NCBI RefSeq assembly: GCF_001456025.1
Contig: NZ_LMTZ01000001.1
Location: forward strand, 1 to 64,000
DNA: 64,000 nucleotides
Reading direction: 5' to 3'
Source of the DNA: Mastigocoleus testarum BC008
GTDB taxonomy: Bacteria; Cyanobacteriota; Cyanobacteriia; Cyanobacteriales; Nostocaceae
The notes under the pieces are model-generated. The model was not told the origin of the DNA. It searched no databases and saw only the letters and a list, made by a program, of their open reading frames with translations. The position numbers and the translations under genes are program-made. Positions 57,335 to 64,000 of this stretch are shown here, piece after piece (the stretch's first letter is position 1; the number at the start of each line of letters is the position of its first letter).

Positions 57335-57545
57335 AGAAATTGCATTGCTTATTTGATTGGGTGTACCATGCCTGGGTGGGCAAGTAAATTTAATCTCCTA
57401 AACGGGATAGTAGCGATGCTACTTCACCAATACTGTTGCCAATATCACCCAGAACCACGCTTAGATTCGGACGAATACTGCACCAATGTAATAACGGTTT
57501 TTACTGTCATGGTACTTTTTTAGTGTATAAGTTATTGACCATAAA
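57335..57545 (-). ncRNA. candidate IS110 bridge RNA region
   Basis: Non-coding segment directly upstream of the transposase, where IS110-group elements encode the bridge RNA that pairs with donor and target DNA. It is less AT-rich than nearby spacers and contains self-complementary words (GGTGAAGTAGCATCGCTAC-like). I could not derive the two guide loops by eye, and the IS1111-type layout (RNA at the other end) is not excluded. Confidence 0.3.
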
Positions 57546-57603
57546 ATTTGATTTATTGTGTTTCTTTTATTAGTTGCGGGCGTGTAATCGCGCCCGTTGG
57601 GCG

Positions 57604-59154
57604 CTTAGATCTTGCACCTGGAAATGTGGATGTCAAAACCACAACTACGTACAAGAGAAATTAACCGTTCAATATCAAGTAAAAGAAGAGACACTACATT
57701 TTTTGGGAAGATAGATTCTAAGGCAGTTTGTGCAGCTTCACCCCAATCAGGTCGTAATGGTAGCTGAGTCGATAAATAAGTCCAATGGGCAATAAAATAA
57801 GCAGTAAAAGAAAGAATGAGCCAGCGATACATTCCAAGTAAAGTACCCTGACCAAAACGGTGGAGTCCAAAACGATGTTTTGCAGTCTTAAACAAGCCCT
57901 CAATTTGCCACCTACGCTTTCCCCACCACTTAATGGTGCTAGCTTTTAAGGGTAAGCGTAGATATGATAATTCTTTTTTCTAGTCTGCCATTATCGCGTT
58001 TAAGATAATACCAAGAGATAGTCACAGGGAAATTCAAACCGACCAAACTTACTTGTTGTCCCTGCTTATGTAAATGTCTCAAAGACCTTCCATCATCTAA
58101 TGTTCGGCTAACAGCTACGCCTATAATTGCATGATGTTTAAGCTTACGTATTCCGTGTATGAATTCTGCACTACCAAAACCAGTATCAGCCAAAATCATT
58201 ACCTTAAAACGTTTAGTTAACAACTTTGGTAAGCGCTTGATTAATTTCAATCCTAGTTGGGCTGGTGACGGAGTACCTTTACCTCTCCATACTCGGAAAC
58301 TCCACGGTATTCGCCATCTTCCGACGACCAAATATAGCACTACTATATGTAACCCCCGTTTTCCGTTATAAACTGAGATTAAATCCTCAAATTTCTTAAA
58401 TTTTCCGCATTTTTCCTTCGCAAGCGAAGGCGCTGCGCGTACCAAAGTTGTGAGGTCAACTATTACCTGTAAGAATGGTCTGCGTCCTCTACCTGACTCA
58501 AATAAAGTTCTTAAAACAACCTCTAAAATCTGGCTTCTAATTATACGAATCATTCCCCTTGTTGACCAGGCATTGATATTTAAAAACCTGCTTAAAGCGC
58601 TTGCTGACTTACTTTTAGAGTATTCTGGCAATGGGTGTCCTTGTGCTTCTAAGAACAATCCCAGCATCGCTTCTAAATTATTTTTTTGGTACCGGGTAGG
58701 CATCAAATCTTTGAGGTTGTAAACTAACTCTTGGGCGGTGGCAAGCATAGTTCTTGCTTTAACTAATGATAAATTTCACGCCCTTTTTCCCATATTTTGC
58801 TGTTTTTTGCCATATATCAGCAATTTTTGTCATAAACGATAATGATAATCGAATATAAACAAAGCAAAAGATATAAAAAACGAGAAAAAGCATGTAATTG
58901 CCATAAATAATTGTCAATTTGTTGGCAAATAGATTTTTTGCCCTAAATTTGTCGATTTTATCTTTATTTTTAATCACTTCTCTGATTCAATTTTAGGAAG
59001 ATTTCTACACTCCTGCTTGTTTAAGTGTTAAAGTTTGTACATAAAGTGATGTTTGCCACTTTGCAACACTGAGACTAATTAATTTATTTACTGTAGTAGT
59101 TTTACAGGCTTGATTTATATATTTGCGGTTTACCCTTAAGGTGCAAGATCTAAG
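57604..59154 (-). mobile_element. IS with 16-bp terminal inverted repeats, DDE type
   Basis: Perfect inverted repeats CTTAGATCTTGCACCT (57604-57619) and AGGTGCAAGATCTAAG (59139-59154) bound 1551 bp containing one frameshifted DDE transposase gene. No matching target duplication is visible (left flank ttgggcg, right flank tctacg), which fits a later deletion on the left side. It interrupts an HdrB-like gene on its right. Confidence 0.85.
57605..58748 (-). pseudogene. IS4-like DDE transposase, frameshifted
   Basis: Two frames make one protein of about 380 residues. 58748-57939 gives residues 1-269 with the first Asp (VIVDLTTL) and second Asp (ILADTGFGSAEF). The following part, KASTIKWWGKRRWQIEGLFK with the Glu and then TAKHRFGLHRFGQGTLLGMY, is one base out of frame. 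The shift is at AAAAG near 57943; one A fewer would join them (LTLKASTIKWW). Programmed slippage is possible but the site is weak. A GC-rich repeat (58415-58447) is inserted in frame near the first Asp, adding VRAAPSLAKE. Confidence 0.8.
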
Positions 59155-59832
59155 TCTACGTTCTGGGTAATCTACGACCTCTGCACCGAAAGCTTCTAAC
59201 ATCCCTACCAATACCTGGGGAAATTCAGCTCCACCCATAGAGTGCTCGGGAAATATCTTTGCATAGTGACAGCCCACATGATCGGTTGCTTTGATTCCCT
59301 TCAAACTATACTTCGCCTTTGCAGCCAATTTATAACGGTTAGCAAAGAATACATCTGAAGCATGAACTACAGAGGGTCTAGCACCGGAAACATGAGGAAT
59401 CCAGAACTCCCGACCGGTTGTTTCTCTTAAAGTTTTTTCTGTATATTCACGTAATTCTGGATCTTCTTCCCAAAGTTTAATAACTTCTGTGTAGTTAGCA
59501 AAAGAAGTAACGCAGAAAGAAAAAAGATTATCCACACCTAGTTCGTGATGAGCTACAGAAAAATTCCTCGCCGCCATCACCATTTGGGTTTCCAGGTTGG
59601 ATACATCCCCATGATAGCCAATAGCCCCACAGGAAGTATGTCCTGGTGCTTCCCGTAAGTCTATACCCAAGTCATTTTTTAAGATTTTATAGGCGATACC
59701 TTCTGTATATGGAGCAGCACTTTGGAGGAAACAACTACGAAAGCATCCCCACTTATTCCCACCTGCTTCATCTACCGTTGGGATGTGTTTATGGTGTTTT
59801 TCCCAAGCTTTTTCCTTCCCTGCTATTTTCAT
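59155..59832 (-). pseudogene. HdrB-like Fe-S protein gene truncated by an IS
   Basis: From ATG 59832 (after GAGGAAGAGGGACA) about 226 residues resemble the heterodisulfide reductase subunit B-like proteins of cyanobacteria: WGCFRSCFLQSAAPYTEGIAY, GHTSCGAIGYHGD, CVTSFANYTEVIKLW, DHVGCHYAKIFPEHS, LEAFGAEVVDYPERR. The conserved CCGFG-type cysteine motif expected next is missing, because the IS inverted repeat starts right there; the frame then runs through IS DNA to 59005. The lost part is not found on the other side of the IS. The open frame upstream to 59973 is probably untranslated. Confidence 0.82.
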
Positions 59833-60029
59833 TGTCCCTCTTCCTCTCAGTAATATGATAGTCAAGTAAAGTTTTGTATCTTTTAATTCGGGGTTGGGTA
59901 AGTTTTCTAAGCTCACCCGAGTTTTTTTAGATGAATTCACTATAATCGTTCTGTGTAGCGATAATATATACAAAATCTATCGCAGATTAAAGAAGTCAAT
60001 TGCTGTCATCATGAGCAACGGAATTGAGT

Positions 60030-61436
60030 ATGAGCAAAGGTACATTATTTGATAAAGTTTGGGACTCACATACGGTCGGGGTGCTTCCTTCAGGACAAAA
60101 ACAATTATTCATTGGGTTACACCTAATTCATGAAGTTACTAGTCCCCAAGCCTTTGCTATGCTACGGGAGAGGGGGTTAAAAGTACTATTTCCAGAACGG
60201 ACTGTCGCCACTGTAGATCATATCGTACCAACAGATAACCAAGCCCGTCCTTTTAGCGATCGCCTAGCAGAAGAAATGATTCAGGCGCTAGAAGATAACT
60301 GTAAGCAAAACGGTATCACTTTTTATAATATCGGTTCTGGCAGTCAAGGAATTGTGCATGTGATTGCTCCGGAACAAGGACTTACTCAACCAGGAATGAC
60401 CATCGCCTGTGGGGATAGCCACACATCCACCCATGGCGCATTTGGGGCGATCGCTTTTGGTATTGGAACTAGCCAAGTCCGGGATGTTTTAGCTTCTCAA
60501 ACCCTTGCTCTTGCTAAGTTAAAAGTCCGTAAGATAGAAGTTAACGGTACTCTCAAGCCCGGTGTTTATGCTAAAGATGTAATTCTCCATGTGATTCGCA
60601 CCTTGGGTGTTAAAGGTGGTGTCGGATATGCCTACGAGTATGCAGGTACTACTTTTGAGCAAATGAGCATGGAAGAACGGATGACCGTTTGTAATATGTC
60701 CATTGAAGGTGGTGCTCGTTGCGGCTATGTTAATCCAGATCGAGTTACCTATGAGTATCTCAAAGGTAGAAAATTTGCACCCCAAGATTCCGAATGGGAA
60801 AAAGCTGTAGCTTGGTGGGATTCTATTCACAGCGATGCTGATGCTGAATATGATGATGTAGTAGTTTTTGACGCCAGTGAGATTCCTCCAACAGTTACTT
60901 GGGGAATTACACCCGCACAAGGTATTGGGATTAATCAAGCAGTACCAACCACTGAAGAATTACCTGCTGACGATCGCTTCATTGCAGAGGAAGCCTATAG
61001 CTATATGGATTTAGCTCCTGGTAAACCGATCGAAGGTACCAAGGTAGATGTTTGCTTTATTGGTAGTTGCACTAACGGACGAATTAGCGATTTACGTGAA
61101 GCTGCAAAAATAGCTGAGGGACATCATGTAGCTCAAGGGGTCAAAGCATTCGTTGTTCCTGGTTCTGAATTGGTGAAACAGCAAGCCGAAGCGGAAGGTT
61201 TAGATAAAATTTTTCAAGCAGCAGGATTTGAGTGGCGCGAACCTGGATGTTCTATGTGTTTAGCAATGAATCCCGACAAGTTAGAAGGAAGACAATTAAG
61301 TGCATCTTCCTCAAATCGCAACTTTAAAGGAAGACAAGGTTCAGCTTCTGGTCGGACTTTACTAATGAGTCCAGCAATGGTTGCAGCTGCGGCAGTAAAA
61401 GGCGAAGTTTATGATGTCCGCGAATTATTGAATTAA
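60030..61436 (+). CDS. leuC: isopropylmalate isomerase large subunit LeuC
   Basis: 468 residues, standard length. With LeuD it interconverts 2- and 3-isopropylmalate in leucine synthesis, using a [4Fe-4S] cluster. [13 protein letters not shown] at the start, [20 protein letters not shown] near 130, [19 protein letters not shown] near 345 with the first cluster Cys, and [15 protein letters not shown] with the other two. I chose ATG 60030; the frame opens two codons earlier with TTG. leuD follows after 326 bases of repeats. Confidence 0.94.
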   Translation: MSKGTLFDKVWDSHTVGVLPSGQKQLFIGLHLIHEVTSPQAFAMLRERGLKVLFPERTVATVDHIVPTDNQARPFSDRLAEEMIQALEDNCKQNGITFYNIGSGSQGIVHVIAPEQGLTQPGMTIACGDSHTSTHGAFGAIAFGIGTSQVRDVLASQTLALAKLKVRKIEVNGTLKPGVYAKDVILHVIRTLGVKGGVGYAYEYAGTTFEQMSMEERMTVCNMSIEGGARCGYVNPDRVTYEYLKGRKFAPQDSEWEKAVAWWDSIHSDADAEYDDVVVFDASEIPPTVTWGITPAQGIGINQAVPTTEELPADDRFIAEEAYSYMDLAPGKPIEGTKVDVCFIGSCTNGRISDLREAAKIAEGHHVAQGVKAFVVPGSELVKQQAEAEGLDKIFQAAGFEWREPGCSMCLAMNPDKLEGRQLSASSSNRNFKGRQGSASGRTLLMSPAMVAAAAVKGEVYDVRELLN

Positions 61437-61439
61437 TTT

Positions 61440-61488
61440 TAGGGATTGGGGATTAGGTATTGGGGATTGGGGATTGGGGATTGGTTAT
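61440..61488. repeat. GGGGATT heptamer tandem repeat
   Basis: Seven units of GGGGATT or close variants directly after the leuC stop. Confidence 0.8.
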
Positions 61489-61668
61489 TCAATCTCAAAC
61501 GCCAATTTCTTCCCATTACCACATTACCGTAAGGTGTGGGCTTTTGGCGTTGGTGAGTGCGTAATGCTTTTGGTGCAAATATCTACGAAAAATTAATGTT
61601 TCAATAACTTAATTTCTTGATTAGCATTCTCTATTCAGCAACGCCGGGCTTTTACTTATTACCTGTTA

Positions 61669-61757
61669 TCTATTACCCATTACCCATTACCCATTACCCA
61701 TTACCCATTACCCATTACCCATTACCCATTACTCACTACTCATTACTCATTACTTAA
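61669..61757. repeat. CCCATTA heptamer tandem repeat before leuD
   Basis: Ten or more CCCATTA units drifting into ACTCATT units, ending six bases before the leuD ATG. The ribosome site of leuD must lie within or be replaced by this repeat. Confidence 0.85.
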
Positions 61758-61762
61758 TCCAA

Positions 61763-62371
61763 ATGACAAGCGAAGTTAAAGCTATTTCTGGACGCGGTAT
61801 TCCTTTAGTCGGAAATGATATTGATACTGATCGCATTATTCCGGCGCGGTTTTTGCGTTGTGTAACTTTTGATGGTTTGGGCGAACATGCTTTTGAAGAT
61901 GATAGGAAAGCTTTAGCAGGAAAACATCCATTCGATCAACCCCAGTACAAAGGTGCAAATATTTTGGTTGTTAATCGCAACTTTGGCTGTGGTTCATCAC
62001 GGGAACATGCACCCCAAGCCATATCTAAATGGGGTATCCAAGCTTTAATTGGTGAAAGTTTTGCTGAAATCTTTTTTGGTAACTGTGTGGCGATGGGTAT
62101 TCCTTGCGTCACTATGGATCCTGAAAAAGTCAAAGAGATACAACAAATTTTAACTAACAATCCTCAAGCAGGGGTGAGCATAAATCTAGAAATGATGCAG
62201 GTACTATGCGGTGATTTTTCTGCATCGGTTTCAATCGATCAAGGTGCCCGAAATATGTTTATCTCCGGAACTTGGGATGCTTGCGGTCAGTTAGTAGCTA
62301 ATGCAGGTAGGATTCGGGAGACAGCGATGCAATTACCTTATGTAAGTTGGAGTAATTTGGCTGCAGGTTAG
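61763..62371 (+). CDS. leuD: isopropylmalate isomerase small subunit LeuD
   Basis: 202 residues, normal for Leu[23 protein letters not shown] near the N-terminus (split), [29 protein letters not shown] substrate loop near residue 75, [15 protein letters not shown] after it. Partner of LeuC. No Shine-Dalgarno is apparent because a heptamer repeat abuts the ATG, so translation may be leaderless-like or weak, or driven from a different start. Confidence 0.93.
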   Translation: MTSEVKAISGRGIPLVGNDIDTDRIIPARFLRCVTFDGLGEHAFEDDRKALAGKHPFDQPQYKGANILVVNRNFGCGSSREHAPQAISKWGIQALIGESFAEIFFGNCVAMGIPCVTMDPEKVKEIQQILTNNPQAGVSINLEMMQVLCGDFSASVSIDQGARNMFISGTWDACGQLVANAGRIRETAMQLPYVSWSNLAAG

Positions 62372-62414
62372 TTAAGATTTTGATATTTTCTGGTACTAAA
62401 TAGTCTTATGTAAT

Positions 62415-62435
62415 GTGGGCGAATGCCCACTTTTT
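62415..62435 (+). terminator. rho-independent terminator after leuD
   Basis: GTGGGC-GAAT-GCCCAC (62415-62430), a perfect 6-bp GC-rich stem with a tetraloop, followed at once by TTTTT. Confidence 0.88.
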
Positions 62436-62999
62436 ATTAATTTACTTGCAGATACATATCATAGTTGTAATTGAATATGTATTCAAAGTTATGACTCTTG
62501 AATAAAATTAATATTTTTTTATCAAGAGTCAGAATTTAGTTGCTATTAATCTCTACATATACCTGAAACACTTGTTTACAGCTTTTGTAACACTTCTGTA
62601 ACAATACGCCAATACCCCACAAAACCCCCCTTTTTTTTCCTTCCGATAATGGGAACATTAAGTTGTGATGAACCACAAACCCAAAATGTATGAGCTACCG
62701 TACTCCAACTAATTTGAAAACTTGAGTTTTCGCCAAATTATTTTAAAAATCAGGATGTATTTTAGGTTAATATCGGGGCTGCTTTTCTGTTCCATGATAT
62801 CTGTTAGGTCATCACTAAAATAAACAATCAATATCTCATTTTTACAAATTATTACTGATACAAACGAGTAAAGTTGTGTCAAGGGAATATAACACTTTTA
62901 TCTGTTAATTAGCCCTCGATATCTTTAGGGCTATTACCGCGAATATGCTCCTGATCGACATAGCTAACTAAAAGTTGAATAAAATACAATATTTGACAG
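62436..62999. other. region upstream of the C39 ABC exporter
   Basis: 564 bases without a gene. Contains an inverted pair TAGCCCT / AGGGCTA (62910-62933, 10-base loop) about 65 bases before the exporter ATG, which could be a leader hairpin. Otherwise AT-rich. Confidence 0.5.
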
Positions 63000-64000
63000 A
63001 TGCCACCAATATTTTCACAAGTTGAACTGGGCGAATATATTGCCAAGGTGTTGGGTGAAGCACTCTCAGAACAAGAACTACAAAAATGCCTGCGGGTTAT
63101 AGAAATTATAGAACCAGCAGTTGCGACTCAGTTTTGGCAAACAACAATTGCCGAGCCAGGTATATGCATAGTACTGGGGGGTAAAGTTCGCCTACTTGAT
63201 GGGGCAGAGAATTTAATTGCAACCCTCCAAGTTGGTTCGTCATTTGGAGAAGCAACTTTATTTAGTGAAACTGAGTTTCAAGCTTATGCAGCAAGGTCTT
63301 CAATAGATTTGAAGCTTTGTTATTTTAAGCAAGAGGGAATTGACAATTTAATTAATGAATACCCCCAAATTCGCGATCGCCTAAGGAAGCGAGCTGAAAG
63401 TTGGGATTTACTGATGTTGTGTCGCCAAAATTCACAACTTCTGGGGAGTAATTCCACAGAAGCCACAATGCAAGCTTTATCATTATTTAAATCCCATCCT
63501 TTAAATACTTTGGATGAAATATTTTTTCCCAAGGAAGCCAAGTTGTGGGTACTGCGACAAGGAGAACTTATTAATTCTGAGGGGAACAAATTAAATCCTG
63601 GAATTATTTATGAATCTTCTGTTCTGGAAGCTAAAAATTGGCAAGCAACAAAGACTACAATCCTCTACAGTCTAAATGATTCTGATTGGATTGAAGCTCT
63701 AAAATATTGTCCGGCGTTAGCAAACTTTACTGAGTCTGAATTATCAGAAGAATCTGTAAAAGATAGACAAGAAGGACAAAATATTAAACTTAAGTCTTTA
63801 CCAGACAGATTTAATAGAAGTACAAATGTAATTCCTTTTCGCCACCCAAGCAAAAAGCAGGTTAAAAAATCAGAAAAACAACCTTTATTTCCTACACCAA
63901 GGGTAAAGGTTAAACATTGGTGGGAACGTTTGACCAAAACCTACCCATTTTATGCCCAACAAAGTGCCTCGGATTGTGGTGCTGCTTGTTTAGTAATGAT
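63000..64000 (+). CDS. C39-peptidase ABC exporter with cNMP-binding-like domain (partial)
   Basis: Open frame from ATG 63000 to the window edge, 333 residues seen. The first about 130 residues look like a cyclic-nucleotide-binding fold (IVLGGKVRLLDG, LQVGSSFGEATLFSETEFQA). A second, divergent copy may follow (about 150-230). Near residue 320 YPFYAQQSASDCGAACLVM is the start of a peptidase C39 domain with its catalytic Cys (DCGAAC). In such proteins a membrane and ABC ATPase part follows, giving about 1000 residues. C39 exporters cleave double-glycine leaders while exporting peptides; HetC of heterocyst development belongs to this group, but many paralogues exist and I do not call it hetC. The 3' part lies outside. 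Confidence 0.85.
   Translation, partial: MPPIFSQVELGEYIAKVLGEALSEQELQKCLRVIEIIEPAVATQFWQTTIAEPGICIVLGGKVRLLDGAENLIATLQVGSSFGEATLFSETEFQAYAARSSIDLKLCYFKQEGIDNLINEYPQIRDRLRKRAESWDLLMLCRQNSQLLGSNSTEATMQALSLFKSHPLNTLDEIFFPKEAKLWVLRQGELINSEGNKLNPGIIYESSVLEAKNWQATKTTILYSLNDSDWIEALKYCPALANFTESELSEESVKDRQEGQNIKLKSLPDRFNRSTNVIPFRHPSKKQVKKSEKQPLFPTPRVKVKHWWERLTKTYPFYAQQSASDCGAACLVM

Larger units (their letters stand above)
55896..57560 (-). mobile_element. IS110-family insertion sequence (ends approximate)
   Basis: Contains an intact DEDD transposase gene and about 230 bases of upstream non-coding DNA. IS110 elements lack terminal inverted repeats and make no or tiny target duplications, so exact ends cannot be read. 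The 3' end must lie between the transposase stop (55916) and the start of OLD homology (about 55890). Confidence 0.7.

Noticed and set aside
57575..57601. CGGGCG...CGCCCG hairpin between the two IS elements as a terminator
   Set aside because: No T-run; looks like one of the dispersed hairpin repeats, and no gene ends there.
58759..58977. 72-residue hydrophobic open frame
   Set aside because: Lies between the transposase start and the right end of the IS, low complexity, no start signal; taken as non-coding IS DNA.
61669..61757. CRISPR array
   Set aside because: Heptamer tandem repeats without spacers; no cas gene anywhere. No other regularly spaced repeats were found in the window.

Overview
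This window comes from a heterocyst-forming, nitrogen-fixing cyanobacterium (Nostocales-type). The signs are HIP1 octamers (GCGATCGC) in many genes, chlorophyll and phycobilisome genes (chlP, rpaA), a HetI-type phosphopantetheinyl transferase, and the block cnfR/patB - fdxB - coxBAC, whose order matches the patB - fdxB - cox2 locus I recall from Anabaena PCC 7120. The genus cannot be fixed from the sequence. DNA between genes is AT-rich and full of heptamer tandem repeats, short GC-rich hairpin repeats and small non-autonomous transposons.

Layout. 0.3-13.6 kb is mostly housekeeping: hetI, an alpha/beta hydrolase, rpaA, an SDR oxidoreductase, chlP, a PadR regulator with a likely operator, a CbiG-CobJ fusion of cobalamin synthesis, a holin-like membrane protein, an IS200/IS605 relic, a secreted peptidoglycan-binding protein, and an M16 peptidase pair (one active-type, one with a lost zinc motif). 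14.1-14.36 kb carries a promoter, a 6S RNA candidate and a terminator downstream of purK. 16.8-23.7 kb has a third M16 peptidase, a fructosamine kinase-like protein, a DAO-type oxidoreductase and dnaK. 24.2-28.4 kb has a frame-disrupted secreted protein, a PepSY gene broken by two stops, and a response regulator/histidine kinase pair.

28.5-38.4 kb is the diazotrophy block: the master nif activator CnfR/PatB, divergent fdxB (nif-type 2[4Fe-4S] ferredoxin), an A2-type cytochrome c oxidase (coxBAC, expected to consume oxygen in heterocysts), a TPR-like protein, a cupin and an ArsC-like nitrogenase-associated protein.

38.8-48.4 kb is a putative secretion/signalling cluster: a TpsA-like haemagglutinin-domain exoprotein, an exported TPR-CHAT caspase-like protein, a membrane Ser/Thr kinase and a COP23 protein, all on the minus strand and divergent from a TpsB (ShlB-type) outer-membrane transporter. 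This is my main candidate for a system of interest.

48.7-59.8 kb is the accessory, decaying part: a complete MITE with target duplication, sfsA, a relic sulfide module (rhodanese, alternative Rieske protein, truncated SQR), a degenerate Nudix protein, a HigA antitoxin broken by a 5-bp duplication, an OLD-like ATPase/TOPRIM nuclease that has lost its start codon beside an IS110 insertion, a frameshifted IS with 16-bp inverted repeats, and an HdrB-like gene cut by that IS. 60.0-64.0 kb returns to core genes (leuC, leuD) and ends inside a C39-peptidase ABC exporter. No tRNA, rRNA or CRISPR array was seen.
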